64,000 bases of DNA. Origin: Chryseobacterium caseinilyticum (GTDB lineage Bacteria > Bacteroidota > Bacteroidia > Flavobacteriales > Weeksellaceae). The stretch is from contig NZ_JACYFS010000002.1 in NCBI RefSeq assembly GCF_014837145.1, positions 186,001-250,000 on the forward strand, written 5' to 3'. Under the pieces are notes generated by a model. The model was not told the origin of the DNA, did not search any database, and saw nothing but the letters and a program-made list of their open reading frames with translations. The position numbers were made by a program, and so were the translations under genes. This document shows, piece after piece, positions 1-11,230 of this stretch. Position 1 is the stretch's first letter; each line of letters begins with the position of its first letter.

Positions 1-564
1 AGTGATAAATAATTTTTCAAGATTAGGACAATTAACAACATTAAGACTATTGACTGGTTGAGGCGAATTTTGATTGTCAATCGTAATATTTTTTAATGAA
101 CTGCTTTGAAAGTCATAATTTATAATATTATTATGCTCTGATGCTATAGTTGTTAAAGATGTGCAACCTGCAATATTTAGAGAGGTTAATTGCGAGTTAT
201 AATTTACTGTTAATGCAACCAGATTTGTCATAGTACTTAGGTCAACAGTCGAAACGGAAGTACCAAATAGATATAATTCTGATAAATTAGTAAGACTTTT
301 GATACCTTCTACAGATTGTATGTTTGCTCTGTTTGCATAGTTAAGATCAGATAGTTTTACTACATTATTAGCTTCGCTTTGTTGTATTTGACCATCGTTA
401 TTTGTATCTATAGCGATATTAATTCCAAATTGATTCTTCGCATAACCATTACTAAAATTTGCTGTTAACAAAAAATTTTTAAAAGCAGCATCAGGAATAT
501 TCACAATTTGCGCCTGAAATATAGAAAACAGCAATAATAAAATCAGGAAGTAGTTTTTTTTCAT
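1..564 (-). CDS. Secreted leucine-rich-repeat protein, C-terminus cut by window edge
   Basis: The reading frame is open from the ATG at 564 to the window edge (188 codons), so the 3' part is missing. It starts with a signal peptide (MKKNYFLILLLLFSIFQAQ). Next comes a segment resembling the start of bacterial surface LRR proteins (IVNIPDAAFKNFLL), then an EF-hand-like calcium loop (DTNNDGQIQQSE). Irregular short leucine-rich repeats follow (LTNLSELYLFG, CTSLTTI, CPNLEKLFI). Proteins of this build in Flavobacteria are usually exported and often end in a T9SS sorting domain, but that end is not visible here. A well-formed promoter lies just upstream. The fold class is fairly certain; the function is unknown, with surface binding or adhesion only an inference. 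Confidence 0.85.
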   Translation of the reverse strand, partial: MKKNYFLILLLLFSIFQAQIVNIPDAAFKNFLLTANFSNGYAKNQFGINIAIDTNNDGQIQQSEANNVVKLSDLNYANRANIQSVEGIKSLTNLSELYLFGTSVSTVDLSTMTNLVALTVNYNSQLTSLNIAGCTSLTTIASEHNNIINYDFQSSSLKNITIDNQNSPQPVNSLNVVNCPNLEKLFIT

Positions 565-602
565 ATAAATGGTAAATTTTAAATTCTTTACAGTGTGAAA
601 AA

Positions 603-632
603 CAAAAATATATTATTAAGATTAAATCTCAA
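603..632 (-). promoter_or_regulatory. Bacteroidetes-type promoter of the LRR gene
   Basis: On the minus strand a TTG (630-632) is followed after exactly 19 bases by TATTTTTG (603-610). This matches the Bacteroidetes primary sigma consensus TTG-N19-TAnnTTTG. The start codon lies about 40 bases downstream. Confidence 0.65.
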
Positions 633-726
633 TGATATATTATGTTAAATTATTAAATAGCATGTATTTATCCAGTTAATTACAGTCTAACTGATAATTT
701 AGACCTTTATTCTTCGACATTTTATT

Positions 727-1134
727 CTAAATATTTTCTGTTTTGAATTTTTTTAATCTATTAATAATTTCCTTAACTAGAATCATTGACAAGATTAAAA
801 ATGCAATACTTATCAAACTTAGAAAAAAATTAAAGCTTCCTTCCATATCGTCACCAATGATGGTAAGCGAAAAATAAAGAGTTACGCAAGCATTGAAAAC
901 AAGGGCTGATAAAAGTAAATAGGTGAAAATTAAATTGAATTTCTCATGTTGATTTTTTCTAAATCTCCTCAAAAGAAAAGAATTGAAAACGATATAAATA
1001 AACGTCAAATAGTATTCTATTCCAACTGTAACTTTATGACCACTTGCAAAAAATAGGGTTAATATAAAGAAGAATGCGAAATGTAAAATCGTTCCGTATA
1101 AAATAGAAGCTATTTTTAATTTTTTAACATTCAT
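727..1134 (-). CDS. Small multi-pass membrane protein of unknown function
   Basis: This 135-residue protein has about four hydrophobic segments: residues ~8-29, ~40-54, ~66-92 and ~101-120. Short basic loops (RRFRKNQ) separate them, and the tail is basic (INRLKKFKTENI). No enzymatic motif or known family is recognised. It lies 28 bases upstream of nothing obvious on its own strand; ligA precedes it with a 27-base gap, so it could be co-transcribed as the distal gene after ligA. Coding status rests on length, composition and a clean ATG start. The function is unknown. Confidence 0.6.
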   Translation of the reverse strand: MNVKKLKIASILYGTILHFAFFFILTLFFASGHKVTVGIEYYLTFIYIVFNSFLLRRFRKNQHEKFNLIFTYLLLSALVFNACVTLYFSLTIIGDDMEGSFNFFLSLISIAFLILSMILVKEIINRLKKFKTENI

Positions 1135-1161
1135 TTCATCTTATTTTATACAATTAGAGTA

Positions 1162-3171
<2,010 letters not shown>

Positions 3172-3181
3172 TTATTTCCGA

Positions 3182-3189
3182 CAAAAATA
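3182..3189 (-). promoter_or_regulatory. Possible -7 box of ligA
   Basis: TATTTTTG on the minus strand lies 20 bases upstream of the ligA ATG and matches the Bacteroidetes -7 element. No TTG is seen at the expected -33 spacing, so this is only a half-site call. Confidence 0.4.
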
Positions 3190-3445
3190 ATAAGTCTTGA
3201 GGATATTTTACGGATTAAAATTAAGATTAAATTCAATAAATGTTTAAAGCTTTTTAAAGCTCAGTTGATAATGTCTTTTTAAATTTGCATATTGTATCAT
3301 AGAATTCAGTAAAAATCGAGAGCTGAAATTTTTTATGACGAAGATTATTTAAATTATGAAATCGCCACGAGAACATTTTTGTCGCAAACAATCGATGAAG
3401 ATAGGGCGATAACATAAAACCTTTAAAAAAAAGTAGTATCTACAT

Positions 3446-4186
3446 ATGAAAAAGTTTATCTTAGGGTTCGCAGTTTTAACGACAGTTTTTATGAGCGCAC
3501 AGACCAGAATTATTGCCCACAGAGGTTACTTCCAAACCAATCCGCCTACCACAGAAAATTCAATTAAAGCTTTGCAGAATGCACAGGGTTTGAAGATTTA
3601 CGGTTCCGAATTCGATGTGAGAATGTCTAAAGATGGCATTTTGGTCATCAACCACGACGAGCATCACGGTAAAATGGAAATTTCTGAAACTGATTTTAAA
3701 GAACTTTCAAAAGTTAAACTTTCGAATGGTGAAAAATACCCGACACTGAAAGATTATCTGAGAGCAGGAAAGCTGGATGGATCTTTGAAATTAATTGTAG
3801 AAATTAAACCTGCCAAAACACCAGAACTCGAAAATGAAATGGTGGAAAAAACCATCAGAATGATCCGTGAAATGAAACTTGAGCATCAGTGCGAATATAT
3901 TTCATTCAGTTTAAATATTTGCAGGCAGATTAAAAAACTGGCTCCGGAATTTAAAGTTCAGTATCTGAACGGAGAACTATCGCCACAACAGATCAAAGAA
4001 CATGGCTTAGACGGACTGGATTATCACTACAGCGTTTTCCAGAAAAATCCAACATGGATTTCCGAGGCGAAAGCTTTAGGTTTAATTACCAATTCATGGA
4101 CGGTAAACGAACTTATTATTTTCGAAGATCTGAAGGAGCAGGGGATAGATTTCGTAACGACCAATATCCCTGATAAACTAAAGTAA
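3446..4186 (+). CDS. Secreted glycerophosphodiester phosphodiesterase
   Basis: The enzyme is expected to hydrolyse glycerophosphodiesters, the head groups of deacylated phospholipids, to glycerol 3-phosphate and an alcohol. The 246 residues begin with a signal peptide cleaved near MSAQ, so it should act in the periplasm or outside. The GDPD signature is complete: IIAHRG with H25 and R26, then TTENSIKAL, the metal ligands E55 and D57 (SEFDVR), and H70 in INHDEHHGK. A C-terminal IDFVTTNIPDKL matches the end of the TIM barrel. A hairpin terminator follows, so it is probably a single transcription unit. The neighbouring SusC/SusD/phosphoesterase locus may handle related substrates. Confidence 0.93.
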   Translation: MKKFILGFAVLTTVFMSAQTRIIAHRGYFQTNPPTTENSIKALQNAQGLKIYGSEFDVRMSKDGILVINHDEHHGKMEISETDFKELSKVKLSNGEKYPTLKDYLRAGKLDGSLKLIVEIKPAKTPELENEMVEKTIRMIREMKLEHQCEYISFSLNICRQIKKLAPEFKVQYLNGELSPQQIKEHGLDGLDYHYSVFQKNPTWISEAKALGLITNSWTVNELIIFEDLKEQGIDFVTTNIPDKLK

Positions 4187-4216
4187 AAATAAAGGACTAT
4201 TTAAATTTAATACCAC

Positions 4217-4244
4217 TCTGCCTTATAAAGGGCAGATTTTTTTT
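4217..4244 (+). terminator. Intrinsic terminator after the GDPD gene
   Basis: The stem TCTGCC (4217-4222) pairs with GGCAGA (4231-4236) and is followed by a run of eight T. The rest of the 333-base gap to the SusC gene is AT-rich and shows nothing else apart from the promoter box at its end. Confidence 0.75.
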
Positions 4245-4493
4245 GTCTGAAATACTTAAAAAAAATCAATCTTAAATACTTTGAGGTACGTGTGTGGTAT
4301 CTTTTATTTTCTCGGGAAAAGACAATAAAAATAGGGCAAATAAGGCAATAATTTGCATTAAAGAATATTCATTTTTCTAAACTGCTGTCTCTTAAAACTT
4401 TGTCTGTTTCCGTTAATCATAAATTAATATGGTGTTCAAAAATCCTTTAAAATATGTTAAAACGTTATTAAACTTATGCTCATCATAGCTTTC

Positions 4494-4501
4494 TAATTTT
4501 G
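4494..4501 (+). promoter_or_regulatory. Possible -7 box of the SusC operon
   Basis: TAATTTTG matches the Bacteroidetes -7 element. It overlaps the in-frame TTG at 4499, which argues that this TTG is promoter sequence and that translation starts at the ATG at 4520. No clear -33 TTG is seen. Confidence 0.45.
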
Positions 4502-4519
4502 CGCAAACAAAAATTGGAT

Positions 4520-7495
4520 ATGCGTAAAACTACTCAGAAAGTTGTAATGTTATCACTCTTAGGACTGATCAGCATCAATGTAGCGGCTCAGGAAAATGCA
4601 AAAAAAGACAGTGTAAAATCTATAGAAGAAGTTGTAGTAACAGCTTTGGGAATTAAAAGACAGGATAAATCTCTCGGTTATGTTGCGGAGAAAGTAGATG
4701 GGGAAGAATTTACGAAAACTCAAAACAACAACTGGGCGCAGGCGTTGGAAGGTAAAGTGGCTGGTTTGAAGATTCAGACTGCCGGCGCCGGACCTTTGGG
4801 GTCTGCAAAAATTACGCTACGTGGAAGCGCATCAATGAACATGGATAAAAATGAAGCATTGATTGTTGTAGACGGAGTTCCGCTGGGAGGTACAAATACA
4901 GGAACAGGTAACGCGGCTTACGGAGCAGGAACAGGTGGAGATCTTCCTGTGGATTTCGGAAATAATTTTAACAGCATTAATCCTGAAGATATCGAATCTG
5001 TAACGGTTTTGAAAGGGGCTACAGCTGGTGCATTGTATGGTGCGCGCGGAATGCATGGTGCCATTATGATCACCACAAAATCAGGAAAGTCTAAAAACGG
5101 AAAAGTATTAGTAACCTTTAATTCCAATACCAGTTTTGAGTCTGTTTTGCACTGGCCGGATTATCAGTACGAATACGGGCAGGGAACTTTGCAGAAAAAT
5201 ACAGCAGGACAATACTATTACTCTTTTGGAGCTTCTCCCGATGGAGTTAATACAGGTTCTACGAGCAGTGCTTTTGGACCGAAGTTCAACGGACAGTCGT
5301 ATTTTCAATATGATCCAACGGTACAGGGGCAAAGCTTACAACGGCAGGAATGGAAACCTTACCGAAACAATATCAAAGACTTTTGGGGTGTAGGAACAAC
5401 CTATGCTAATAATTTGTCACTTGAAAGTTCTACAGAAAAAACAGCACTCAGAGCATCATTAAATTATACAAAAAACAACTGGATGATGCCCAATACGGGT
5501 TTTGACAGATTCAACGGAGCTTTATCAATAGATCATCATGCGAATGATAAGCTGCATATTGTCACTAAGTTTTCTTACAACAATACCAAAAGTGATAATC
5601 TTCCGGCGACAGGATACAACAACCAGTCGATTTCTTACTTTATGATTTTCCAGAATCCGAATGTGGATTTAGAATGGTACAAACCTATCTGGAAAAACGG
5701 TCAGGATCAGATTGATCAGATACATCCTTTCAGCTCGTTTATCGACAATCCTTATTTGATTGCTTACGAAATGCTGAACGGTTTAGAAAAAAAGTTCATT
5801 ACCGGAAATGTTACTGCAAACTATAAGTTTACGAAGAATTTTGATGTAATGCTGCGTTCAGGACTTGAGCTTACCGACGAATTGAGAACAACCAAAAGAC
5901 CTTACAGCTCTGCCAATTATCTTCAGGGGTACTACCGAGAGCAGCATATCAAAAATGCCGAATACAATACTGACGTATTATTCAATTATAAAAATAATTT
6001 TGGAAAATTTGGTTTTAATGCTTCAGCAGGTGGAAATCTTAGATTTAATAACTATGTTTTGAATGACTACCGGGCGACAGGATTAAAAATTCCTGGTCTT
6101 TATGAGCTTACCAATGGTATTTCTTTACTTACAAGAGTTCCGCAGCCAAGAGACAAGGAAATGAACAGTTTGTACGGATTGGCATCATTAAATTACGATA
6201 ATGTGTGGTTTTTTGATATCACTGCAAGGAATGACTGGTCAAGTGCTCTTCCGAAAGAAAACAGATCTTATTTTTATCCTTCGGCGGCTACATCTTTTAT
6301 ACTTTCAGATATTTTCAATTTAAAATCAAGCAAATTCAACTTTTGGAAACTGAGAGCTTCATGGTCAATGGTGGGAAGTGATACAGATCCTTACAGCTTA
6401 CTACAGACATATAATACCAGCGATTTTAATAATTCTGCTGAGGTTGCCTCAATTTATTTTAATCCAAATCTTAAACCTGAGATGAATACCAACATTGAAG
6501 CAGGGATGGATTTTAGTTTCCTTAAAAACAGACTTACGTACGGAATTACGCTTTACCAAAACAATACAAGTGACCAGATTATTCCTGTTCCCACTTTAAT
6601 TGAAACCGGTTATTCAACAAGAATTATCAACGCCGGAGAAATAAGAAACAGAGGTATAGAGATGACGCTTGGAGCATATCCTGTAAAAAACCAAAACTTC
6701 TCATGGAACGTTAGTGCCAACTGGTCTATGAACAGAAACAAAATTCTTTCGTTACCTGCAGAATTTAACGGTGAACCTTACGTAATGTCATCCGTTGGAG
6801 GTGTTGTGTTCTTCAATGCAGTTGTTGGAGGATCATTGGGAGATATGTACGGCGCAAAATTACAGAGATCACCAGACGGTCAGGTGATTTATGGCTCAGA
6901 TGGTTTGACAGCTAAATCGACAAAAGCTGAATTCGTAGGAAATGCTTACGCCAGATGGAGAGGAGGTTTACAGAATACATTTAAATATAAAAACATCTCA
7001 CTTTCATTAAGTATCGACGGTCAGTACGGCGGAATGGTTTATTCCCAGTCTCATCACAAGATGTCTGAGCAGGGTAAATTGGTGCACACTCTGGAAGGAC
7101 GTGACAATCCGAACGGAACCTTCGTTGGAGTTGGGGTCGTGCAGAATGCTGACGGCAGTTTTTCAACCAACACCAAGGCGGTCGCGCTTCATACCTATTA
7201 CGGAGATTACTACAGAAGAGCCAACATAGAAACCAATACTTTCGATGCCAGTTATATCAAACTTAGAGAAGCTACAATTACCTACGATTTCCCTCAGGAT
7301 TTGGTTAAATCTCTTAAAATGTCTAACCTGAGCATCTCTCTCTACGGAAGAAATCTTTTGATGTGGACGAAAGATTTCCCTCTTTTCGATCCTGAAGCGG
7401 CCACCCTGAATGATTCTTCTATCACACCGGGAGTTGAAGTCGGGCAGTTGCCAACAGCAAGAACCATCGGTTTACAATTGAATGCTAAATTTTAA
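4520..7495 (+). CDS. SusC/RagA-family TonB-linked outer-membrane receptor
   Basis: This is a TonB-dependent barrel that imports a substrate captured together with its SusD partner. From the ATG at 4520 it has 991 residues: a signal peptide ending near INVAAQ, a TonB-box-like segment (IEEVVVTALG), a plug domain (ALEGKVAGLKIQ, LIVVDGVPLGG) and the RagA signature (VTVLKGATAGALYGARGM). A long 22-strand barrel ends in the aromatic LNAKF. The usual N-terminal carboxypeptidase-D regulatory-like domain is absent. SusD follows after 13 bases and a phosphoesterase after that, suggesting a phosphorylated or phosphodiester-containing substrate. The family call is firm; the substrate is inferred. Confidence 0.95.
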   Translation: MRKTTQKVVMLSLLGLISINVAAQENAKKDSVKSIEEVVVTALGIKRQDKSLGYVAEKVDGEEFTKTQNNNWAQALEGKVAGLKIQTAGAGPLGSAKITLRGSASMNMDKNEALIVVDGVPLGGTNTGTGNAAYGAGTGGDLPVDFGNNFNSINPEDIESVTVLKGATAGALYGARGMHGAIMITTKSGKSKNGKVLVTFNSNTSFESVLHWPDYQYEYGQGTLQKNTAGQYYYSFGASPDGVNTGSTSSAFGPKFNGQSYFQYDPTVQGQSLQRQEWKPYRNNIKDFWGVGTTYANNLSLESSTEKTALRASLNYTKNNWMMPNTGFDRFNGALSIDHHANDKLHIVTKFSYNNTKSDNLPATGYNNQSISYFMIFQNPNVDLEWYKPIWKNGQDQIDQIHPFSSFIDNPYLIAYEMLNGLEKKFITGNVTANYKFTKNFDVMLRSGLELTDELRTTKRPYSSANYLQGYYREQHIKNAEYNTDVLFNYKNNFGKFGFNASAGGNLRFNNYVLNDYRATGLKIPGLYELTNGISLLTRVPQPRDKEMNSLYGLASLNYDNVWFFDITARNDWSSALPKENRSYFYPSAATSFILSDIFNLKSSKFNFWKLRASWSMVGSDTDPYSLLQTYNTSDFNNSAEVASIYFNPNLKPEMNTNIEAGMDFSFLKNRLTYGITLYQNNTSDQIIPVPTLIETGYSTRIINAGEIRNRGIEMTLGAYPVKNQNFSWNVSANWSMNRNKILSLPAEFNGEPYVMSSVGGVVFFNAVVGGSLGDMYGAKLQRSPDGQVIYGSDGLTAKSTKAEFVGNAYARWRGGLQNTFKYKNISLSLSIDGQYGGMVYSQSHHKMSEQGKLVHTLEGRDNPNGTFVGVGVVQNADGSFSTNTKAVALHTYYGDYYRRANIETNTFDASYIKLREATITYDFPQDLVKSLKMSNLSISLYGRNLLMWTKDFPLFDPEAATLNDSSITPGVEVGQLPTARTIGLQLNAKF

Positions 7496-7508
7496 AAAAA
7501 GAAAAATA

Positions 7509-8960
7509 ATGAAAAATAAAGTTTCTAAATTCTGTACCGTTCTTATTGCAGCAGTGATGCTTACTTCTTGCGACAGAACTTTCGAAGAAATCAATACAGA
7601 TACAAGCAAAATCAATACCCCAACAGCAGGTAGTCTTTTGATGCCTATCCAGTACAATATGTCTGTAAATGCGTATACAAGAGCCAATGGTTTCACTTTT
7701 GATATCATGCAGGATGTGGTAGATTTTCCCAATGAAGGAAATACCCTCAGTAGATATTATATCACAGAATCTACAGGGAATTCTTACTGGAATGCTTCTT
7801 ACAAATGGCTGAAGCAGAACAAAGATATGTACGACTTCGCCGTTAAACAGGGTGATAAAAATTATCAGGCCATCGCATTGGTACTCAATACATGGATGTA
7901 TGCCAATCTTACAGATACTTTTGGAGATATCCCTTTCAGTGAAGCTTCAAGAGTTGATGAAGGTATTACCCAGCCTAAATTCGATAAACAGAAAGATATC
8001 TATATCAAGCTTTTGGAAGATTTAAAGACAGCCAACTCTTTATTTGTAACAACGCAAACGCTTTCAGATGCAGATCTAATTTTCGGGGCAAGTACTTCAA
8101 CAGCCGGAGTTGTAAAATGGAAAAAATTCTGTAACTCCTTATCATTAAGATTGCTGGGTCGAATTTTGAAAAGAAACGGGGAAATTGATGTACACGGTAA
8201 AATTCAGGAGATTGTAAATAATCCGACAGTTTATCCATTAATGACCGGCAATGCAGACACTGCAGGATTGGATATTACAGGAGTAGCTCCGTTATTGCCA
8301 CCGATTGCAAGACCTCAGGATTTCACTACAGGGCGTGCTGCAGCTGAATTTTTTGTGGAAACACTTAAAAATAATAACGATCCCCGTTTAGCAACATTCT
8401 TTACCCAGGCAAAAGATATTGCTACTCAGCAAAACATTGGCTACAAAGGTGTTCCGGCAGGTTATACTCCAGGAACATCGTTTTCTTATCAGCCGTCTAA
8501 CATGAATCAGAATTTAGCGAAAGCTCCGCTCAAAATTCTTATTTATCCGTATGCTGAGCTTCAGATGACTCTTGCTGAATTTGCCCAAAAAGGAATTATT
8601 TCCGGAAATGCTCAGGCTTTTTATGAAAACGGTGTAAAAGCCGCAGTAGAACAGTGGGGTGGAGTGGTTCCTGCCAATTACTTCACTAATCCCAATGTGA
8701 CCTACAACGGAACACTTGAAAGAATTATGCTTCAGAAATATGTAGCGCTCTTCTTTGTAGACCAACAGCAATGGTATGAAAAGAGAAGAACCGGTTTCCC
8801 TGTTTTACCAAACAACGGAGGCTTACTCAACGACGGAAAATTACCTCAAAGACTGATGTATCCTACTCAGCCGAGAATTTTAAACGCAACAAATTATCAG
8901 GCGGCAGCACAATCGATTGGAGGTGACGATATCAATACCATCAACTGGTGGAACAAATAA
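7509..8960 (+). CDS. SusD/RagB-family substrate-binding lipoprotein (SusD-like_2 type)
   Basis: This surface lipoprotein should cap the SusC barrel and bind its substrate. The ATG at 7509 is preferred because it places a lipoprotein signal correctly: a hydrophobic run followed by LTSC with the lipidated cysteine at residue 21. The upstream start at 7482 would lie inside the end of the SusC gene. Family signs are the early FEEINTDTSKINTP segment, ALVLNTWMYANLTDTFGDIPFSEA (given here only as the SusD TPR region near residues 120-145), and a C-terminal NPNVTYNGTLERIMLQKYVA stretch. Length, about 483 residues, fits the SusD-like_2 group. Confidence 0.93.
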   Translation: MKNKVSKFCTVLIAAVMLTSCDRTFEEINTDTSKINTPTAGSLLMPIQYNMSVNAYTRANGFTFDIMQDVVDFPNEGNTLSRYYITESTGNSYWNASYKWLKQNKDMYDFAVKQGDKNYQAIALVLNTWMYANLTDTFGDIPFSEASRVDEGITQPKFDKQKDIYIKLLEDLKTANSLFVTTQTLSDADLIFGASTSTAGVVKWKKFCNSLSLRLLGRILKRNGEIDVHGKIQEIVNNPTVYPLMTGNADTAGLDITGVAPLLPPIARPQDFTTGRAAAEFFVETLKNNNDPRLATFFTQAKDIATQQNIGYKGVPAGYTPGTSFSYQPSNMNQNLAKAPLKILIYPYAELQMTLAEFAQKGIISGNAQAFYENGVKAAVEQWGGVVPANYFTNPNVTYNGTLERIMLQKYVALFFVDQQQWYEKRRTGFPVLPNNGGLLNDGKLPQRLMYPTQPRILNATNYQAAAQSIGGDDINTINWWNK

Positions 8961-8991
8961 TTTCACTATCTAAAATTTAATTAAAATTAAA

Positions 8992-10575
8992 ATGAATCTA
9001 AAATATATCATACCGTCATTGCTTGTTTCATCAATGGCTCTGGCGCAGACTTCAGTTTCAGGATATGTCTTTGAAGACAGCAATAAAAACAGTAAGAAAG
9101 AAAACAAAGAAAAGGGAATTGAAAATGTAGCAGTATCCAACGGAGCTCAGGTGGTTTTAACGGATAAAAACGGAAAATACAGCTTGCCCGTTTCAGAAGG
9201 ACAAACCATTTTCGTGATTAAACCGTCCGGTTACATGATGGGTTTAAACCAAAATAATCTTCCTCAATATTATTATCAGTACAAACCAAAAGGTTCACCC
9301 GCAGATTTTAAGTATAAAGGAACTGGTCCTACAGGAACGCTTCCAAAAGAGCTGAATTTTGGTTTATTCAAACAAAATGAAAGCAAAAATTTCGACATTT
9401 TAGTTTTCGGGGATCCGCAGCCTTACACAGAAAAGCAGTTAGATTATTTCAAAAGAGCTATTGTGAATGAGGTGAAGTCAACCAAGAAAAATGCTGTTTT
9501 CGGGATCAGTCTGGGAGATTTGGTGGGCGATGATTTAAGTCTTCAGAAGCCTTATGCAGACATTATGAAAGAAATTGGCCTGCCCTGGTACAACGTGATG
9601 GGAAATCACGATATGAATTATGATGCTAAGGAAGATATGCTTTCCGACGAAACTTTTGAAGCCAATTTCGGTCCTGCAAACTACTCTTTCAACTACGGAA
9701 ATGTACATTTCATCGTGCTTGATGACATTTTGTACCCAGATCCAAGAGATGGAAAAGGCTATTGGGGAGGTTTCAGGGAAGATCAGATTCAGTTTATTCA
9801 AAATGACCTGAAACTGGTTGACAAAGACAAACTGATTGTGGTTTCTTTTCACATTCCTCTAGATCACAACAATGAAGATAATTTCAGAAACGCAGACCGT
9901 CAGAAACTGTTTGATGCGTTGTCACCATTCAAAAATGCTTTGTTGCTTTCGGCTCACACGCACATTCAGCAGCAGATTTTTTACGGAAAAGCTCAGGGCT
10001 GGACCGGCGCTAAAGATCTGCACGAATACAACGTCGGAACAACCTGTGGCGACTGGTGGTCCGGTACTTCAGACGAGATCGGTTTGCCGACTTCAACCAT
10101 GAGAGACGGAACTGCAAAGGGTTATTCTTTCATCAGTTTTAAAGACAATCAATATAAAGTTAAGTACAAAACGGCAGGGAAACCCGAAGATTATCAGATT
10201 CAGCTCTACGTTCCGAAAGTGATTCCTTATCCATCAAAAACTTCGGCTAAAGTTTTGGCAAATTTCTTTATGGGAAGCAGAAGGGACAAAGTAGAATACA
10301 GAATCGACGGTGGAAAATGGGAAGAAATGGAATACAGCGAAACCATCGACCCTAATTTTGCACAGTCGGTTTTCAAATGGGATGCTACAGATACACTTTT
10401 CGCAGGAAGAAGACCTTCAAACCCTGAGCAATCCAAGCACATCTGGACAGGTGGGTTTGGAAATAAAGTAACCCTTGGAAAACATAAAGTTGAGGTAAAA
10501 GCCCATGATATGTACGGAAACGAATTTACCGCAACGGAAGAATTTGAGGTTCAGAATTCTGTTCTGATTCCTTAA
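8992..10575 (+). CDS. Secreted calcineurin-like phosphoesterase with N- and C-terminal accessory domains
   Basis: This exported metallophosphoesterase has 527 residues. A signal peptide (SSMALAQ) precedes a beta-sandwich N-terminal domain (SVSGYVFEDSNKN, LTDKNGKYSLPV). The catalytic domain shows the dinuclear metal motifs in order: GDPQ, GDLVGDD, GNHD, FHIPL and HTH. The first motif carries Q where many relatives have H (GDxH). A C-terminal beta domain follows (YRIDGGKWEEM, HKVEVKAHDMYGN). It lies 31 bases after SusD and is probably the operon's hydrolase, acting on phosphomonoesters or phosphodiesters delivered by SusC/SusD. The exact substrate cannot be read from the sequence. Confidence 0.93.
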   Translation: MNLKYIIPSLLVSSMALAQTSVSGYVFEDSNKNSKKENKEKGIENVAVSNGAQVVLTDKNGKYSLPVSEGQTIFVIKPSGYMMGLNQNNLPQYYYQYKPKGSPADFKYKGTGPTGTLPKELNFGLFKQNESKNFDILVFGDPQPYTEKQLDYFKRAIVNEVKSTKKNAVFGISLGDLVGDDLSLQKPYADIMKEIGLPWYNVMGNHDMNYDAKEDMLSDETFEANFGPANYSFNYGNVHFIVLDDILYPDPRDGKGYWGGFREDQIQFIQNDLKLVDKDKLIVVSFHIPLDHNNEDNFRNADRQKLFDALSPFKNALLLSAHTHIQQQIFYGKAQGWTGAKDLHEYNVGTTCGDWWSGTSDEIGLPTSTMRDGTAKGYSFISFKDNQYKVKYKTAGKPEDYQIQLYVPKVIPYPSKTSAKVLANFFMGSRRDKVEYRIDGGKWEEMEYSETIDPNFAQSVFKWDATDTLFAGRRPSNPEQSKHIWTGGFGNKVTLGKHKVEVKAHDMYGNEFTATEEFEVQNSVLIP

Positions 10576-10606
10576 ACGATTTCATTTTTTTACTATACTT
10601 CAGTTG

Positions 10607-10640
10607 AAACCGGCTTCAGAAATGTTGCCGGTTTTGATGT
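10607..10640 (+). terminator. Intrinsic terminator of the SusC/SusD/phosphoesterase operon
   Basis: AAACCGGC (10607-10614) can pair with GCCGGTTT (10627-10634), followed by a T-rich tract. It lies 32 bases after the phosphoesterase stop. Confidence 0.7.
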
Positions 10641-10682
10641 TTTTGATTAAAACTGTATTTAATTAAAAATTTTATCAACGAT

Positions 10683-10990
10683 GTCAGTCTGAGCCTGTCG
10701 AAGACCTTTTGAATTAAAAATTAATAGACTTTAAATATTGTATTTCGAAAATAAGTCTACGCTTTTATCTACCCAAATATGGTATTAATTAAAATTATAT
10801 CAGCGTTGTCAGTCTGAGCCTGTCGAAGACTTTTTGAATTAACAATTGATATACTTTTTAAATCTTCATATTTCTAACATAAGTTTCAGCGTTGTCAGTC
10901 TGAGCTTGTCGAAGACTTTTTGAATTAACAAATTGATTTACTTTTTAAATCTTCGTATTTCTAAATTAAGTTTACGCCTTTGTCTATCTT
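10683..10990. repeat. Three direct copies of a dispersed REP-like repeat
   Basis: A 23-base core that includes CTGTCGAAGAC starts at 10683, 10808 and 10894. Each copy is followed by a related AT-rich tail (TTTTTGAATTAAC, then CTTTTTAAATCTTC in the last two). The third copy has GAGCTTG where the first two have GAGCCTG. Start-to-start distances are 125 and 86 bases. Related cores occur at 16251 and inside murB at 24634. These account for most of the 655-base gene-free stretch between the phosphoesterase and the SDR; no ORF is supported there. Confidence 0.85.
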
Positions 10991-11203
10991 TAAATAAAAA
11001 CAATCAATCAAAAAAACATTGTCCCGCCATACGTTTACATGAAATCCAACTTAGCTGAGTTAAATGCCCTTGCGATCGAAAATGTCAGATAATCAACTAA
11101 AATTTCTTGCGGTCATCGTGTTAAAAACAATCAGATAGAATTTCAACATAACACATTTTTATTAAATCAAAAACATAAACACGTGTTTAAAATTTAGGTT
11201 TTG

Positions 11204-11211
11204 TAAATTTG
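11204..11211 (+). promoter_or_regulatory. Possible -7 box of the SDR gene
   Basis: TAAATTTG lies 19 bases before the SDR start codon and matches TAnnTTTG. A clear -33 TTG is lacking; GTG sits near the expected place. Confidence 0.45.
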
Positions 11212-11230
11212 TACCTTCAAAAATTAGATA

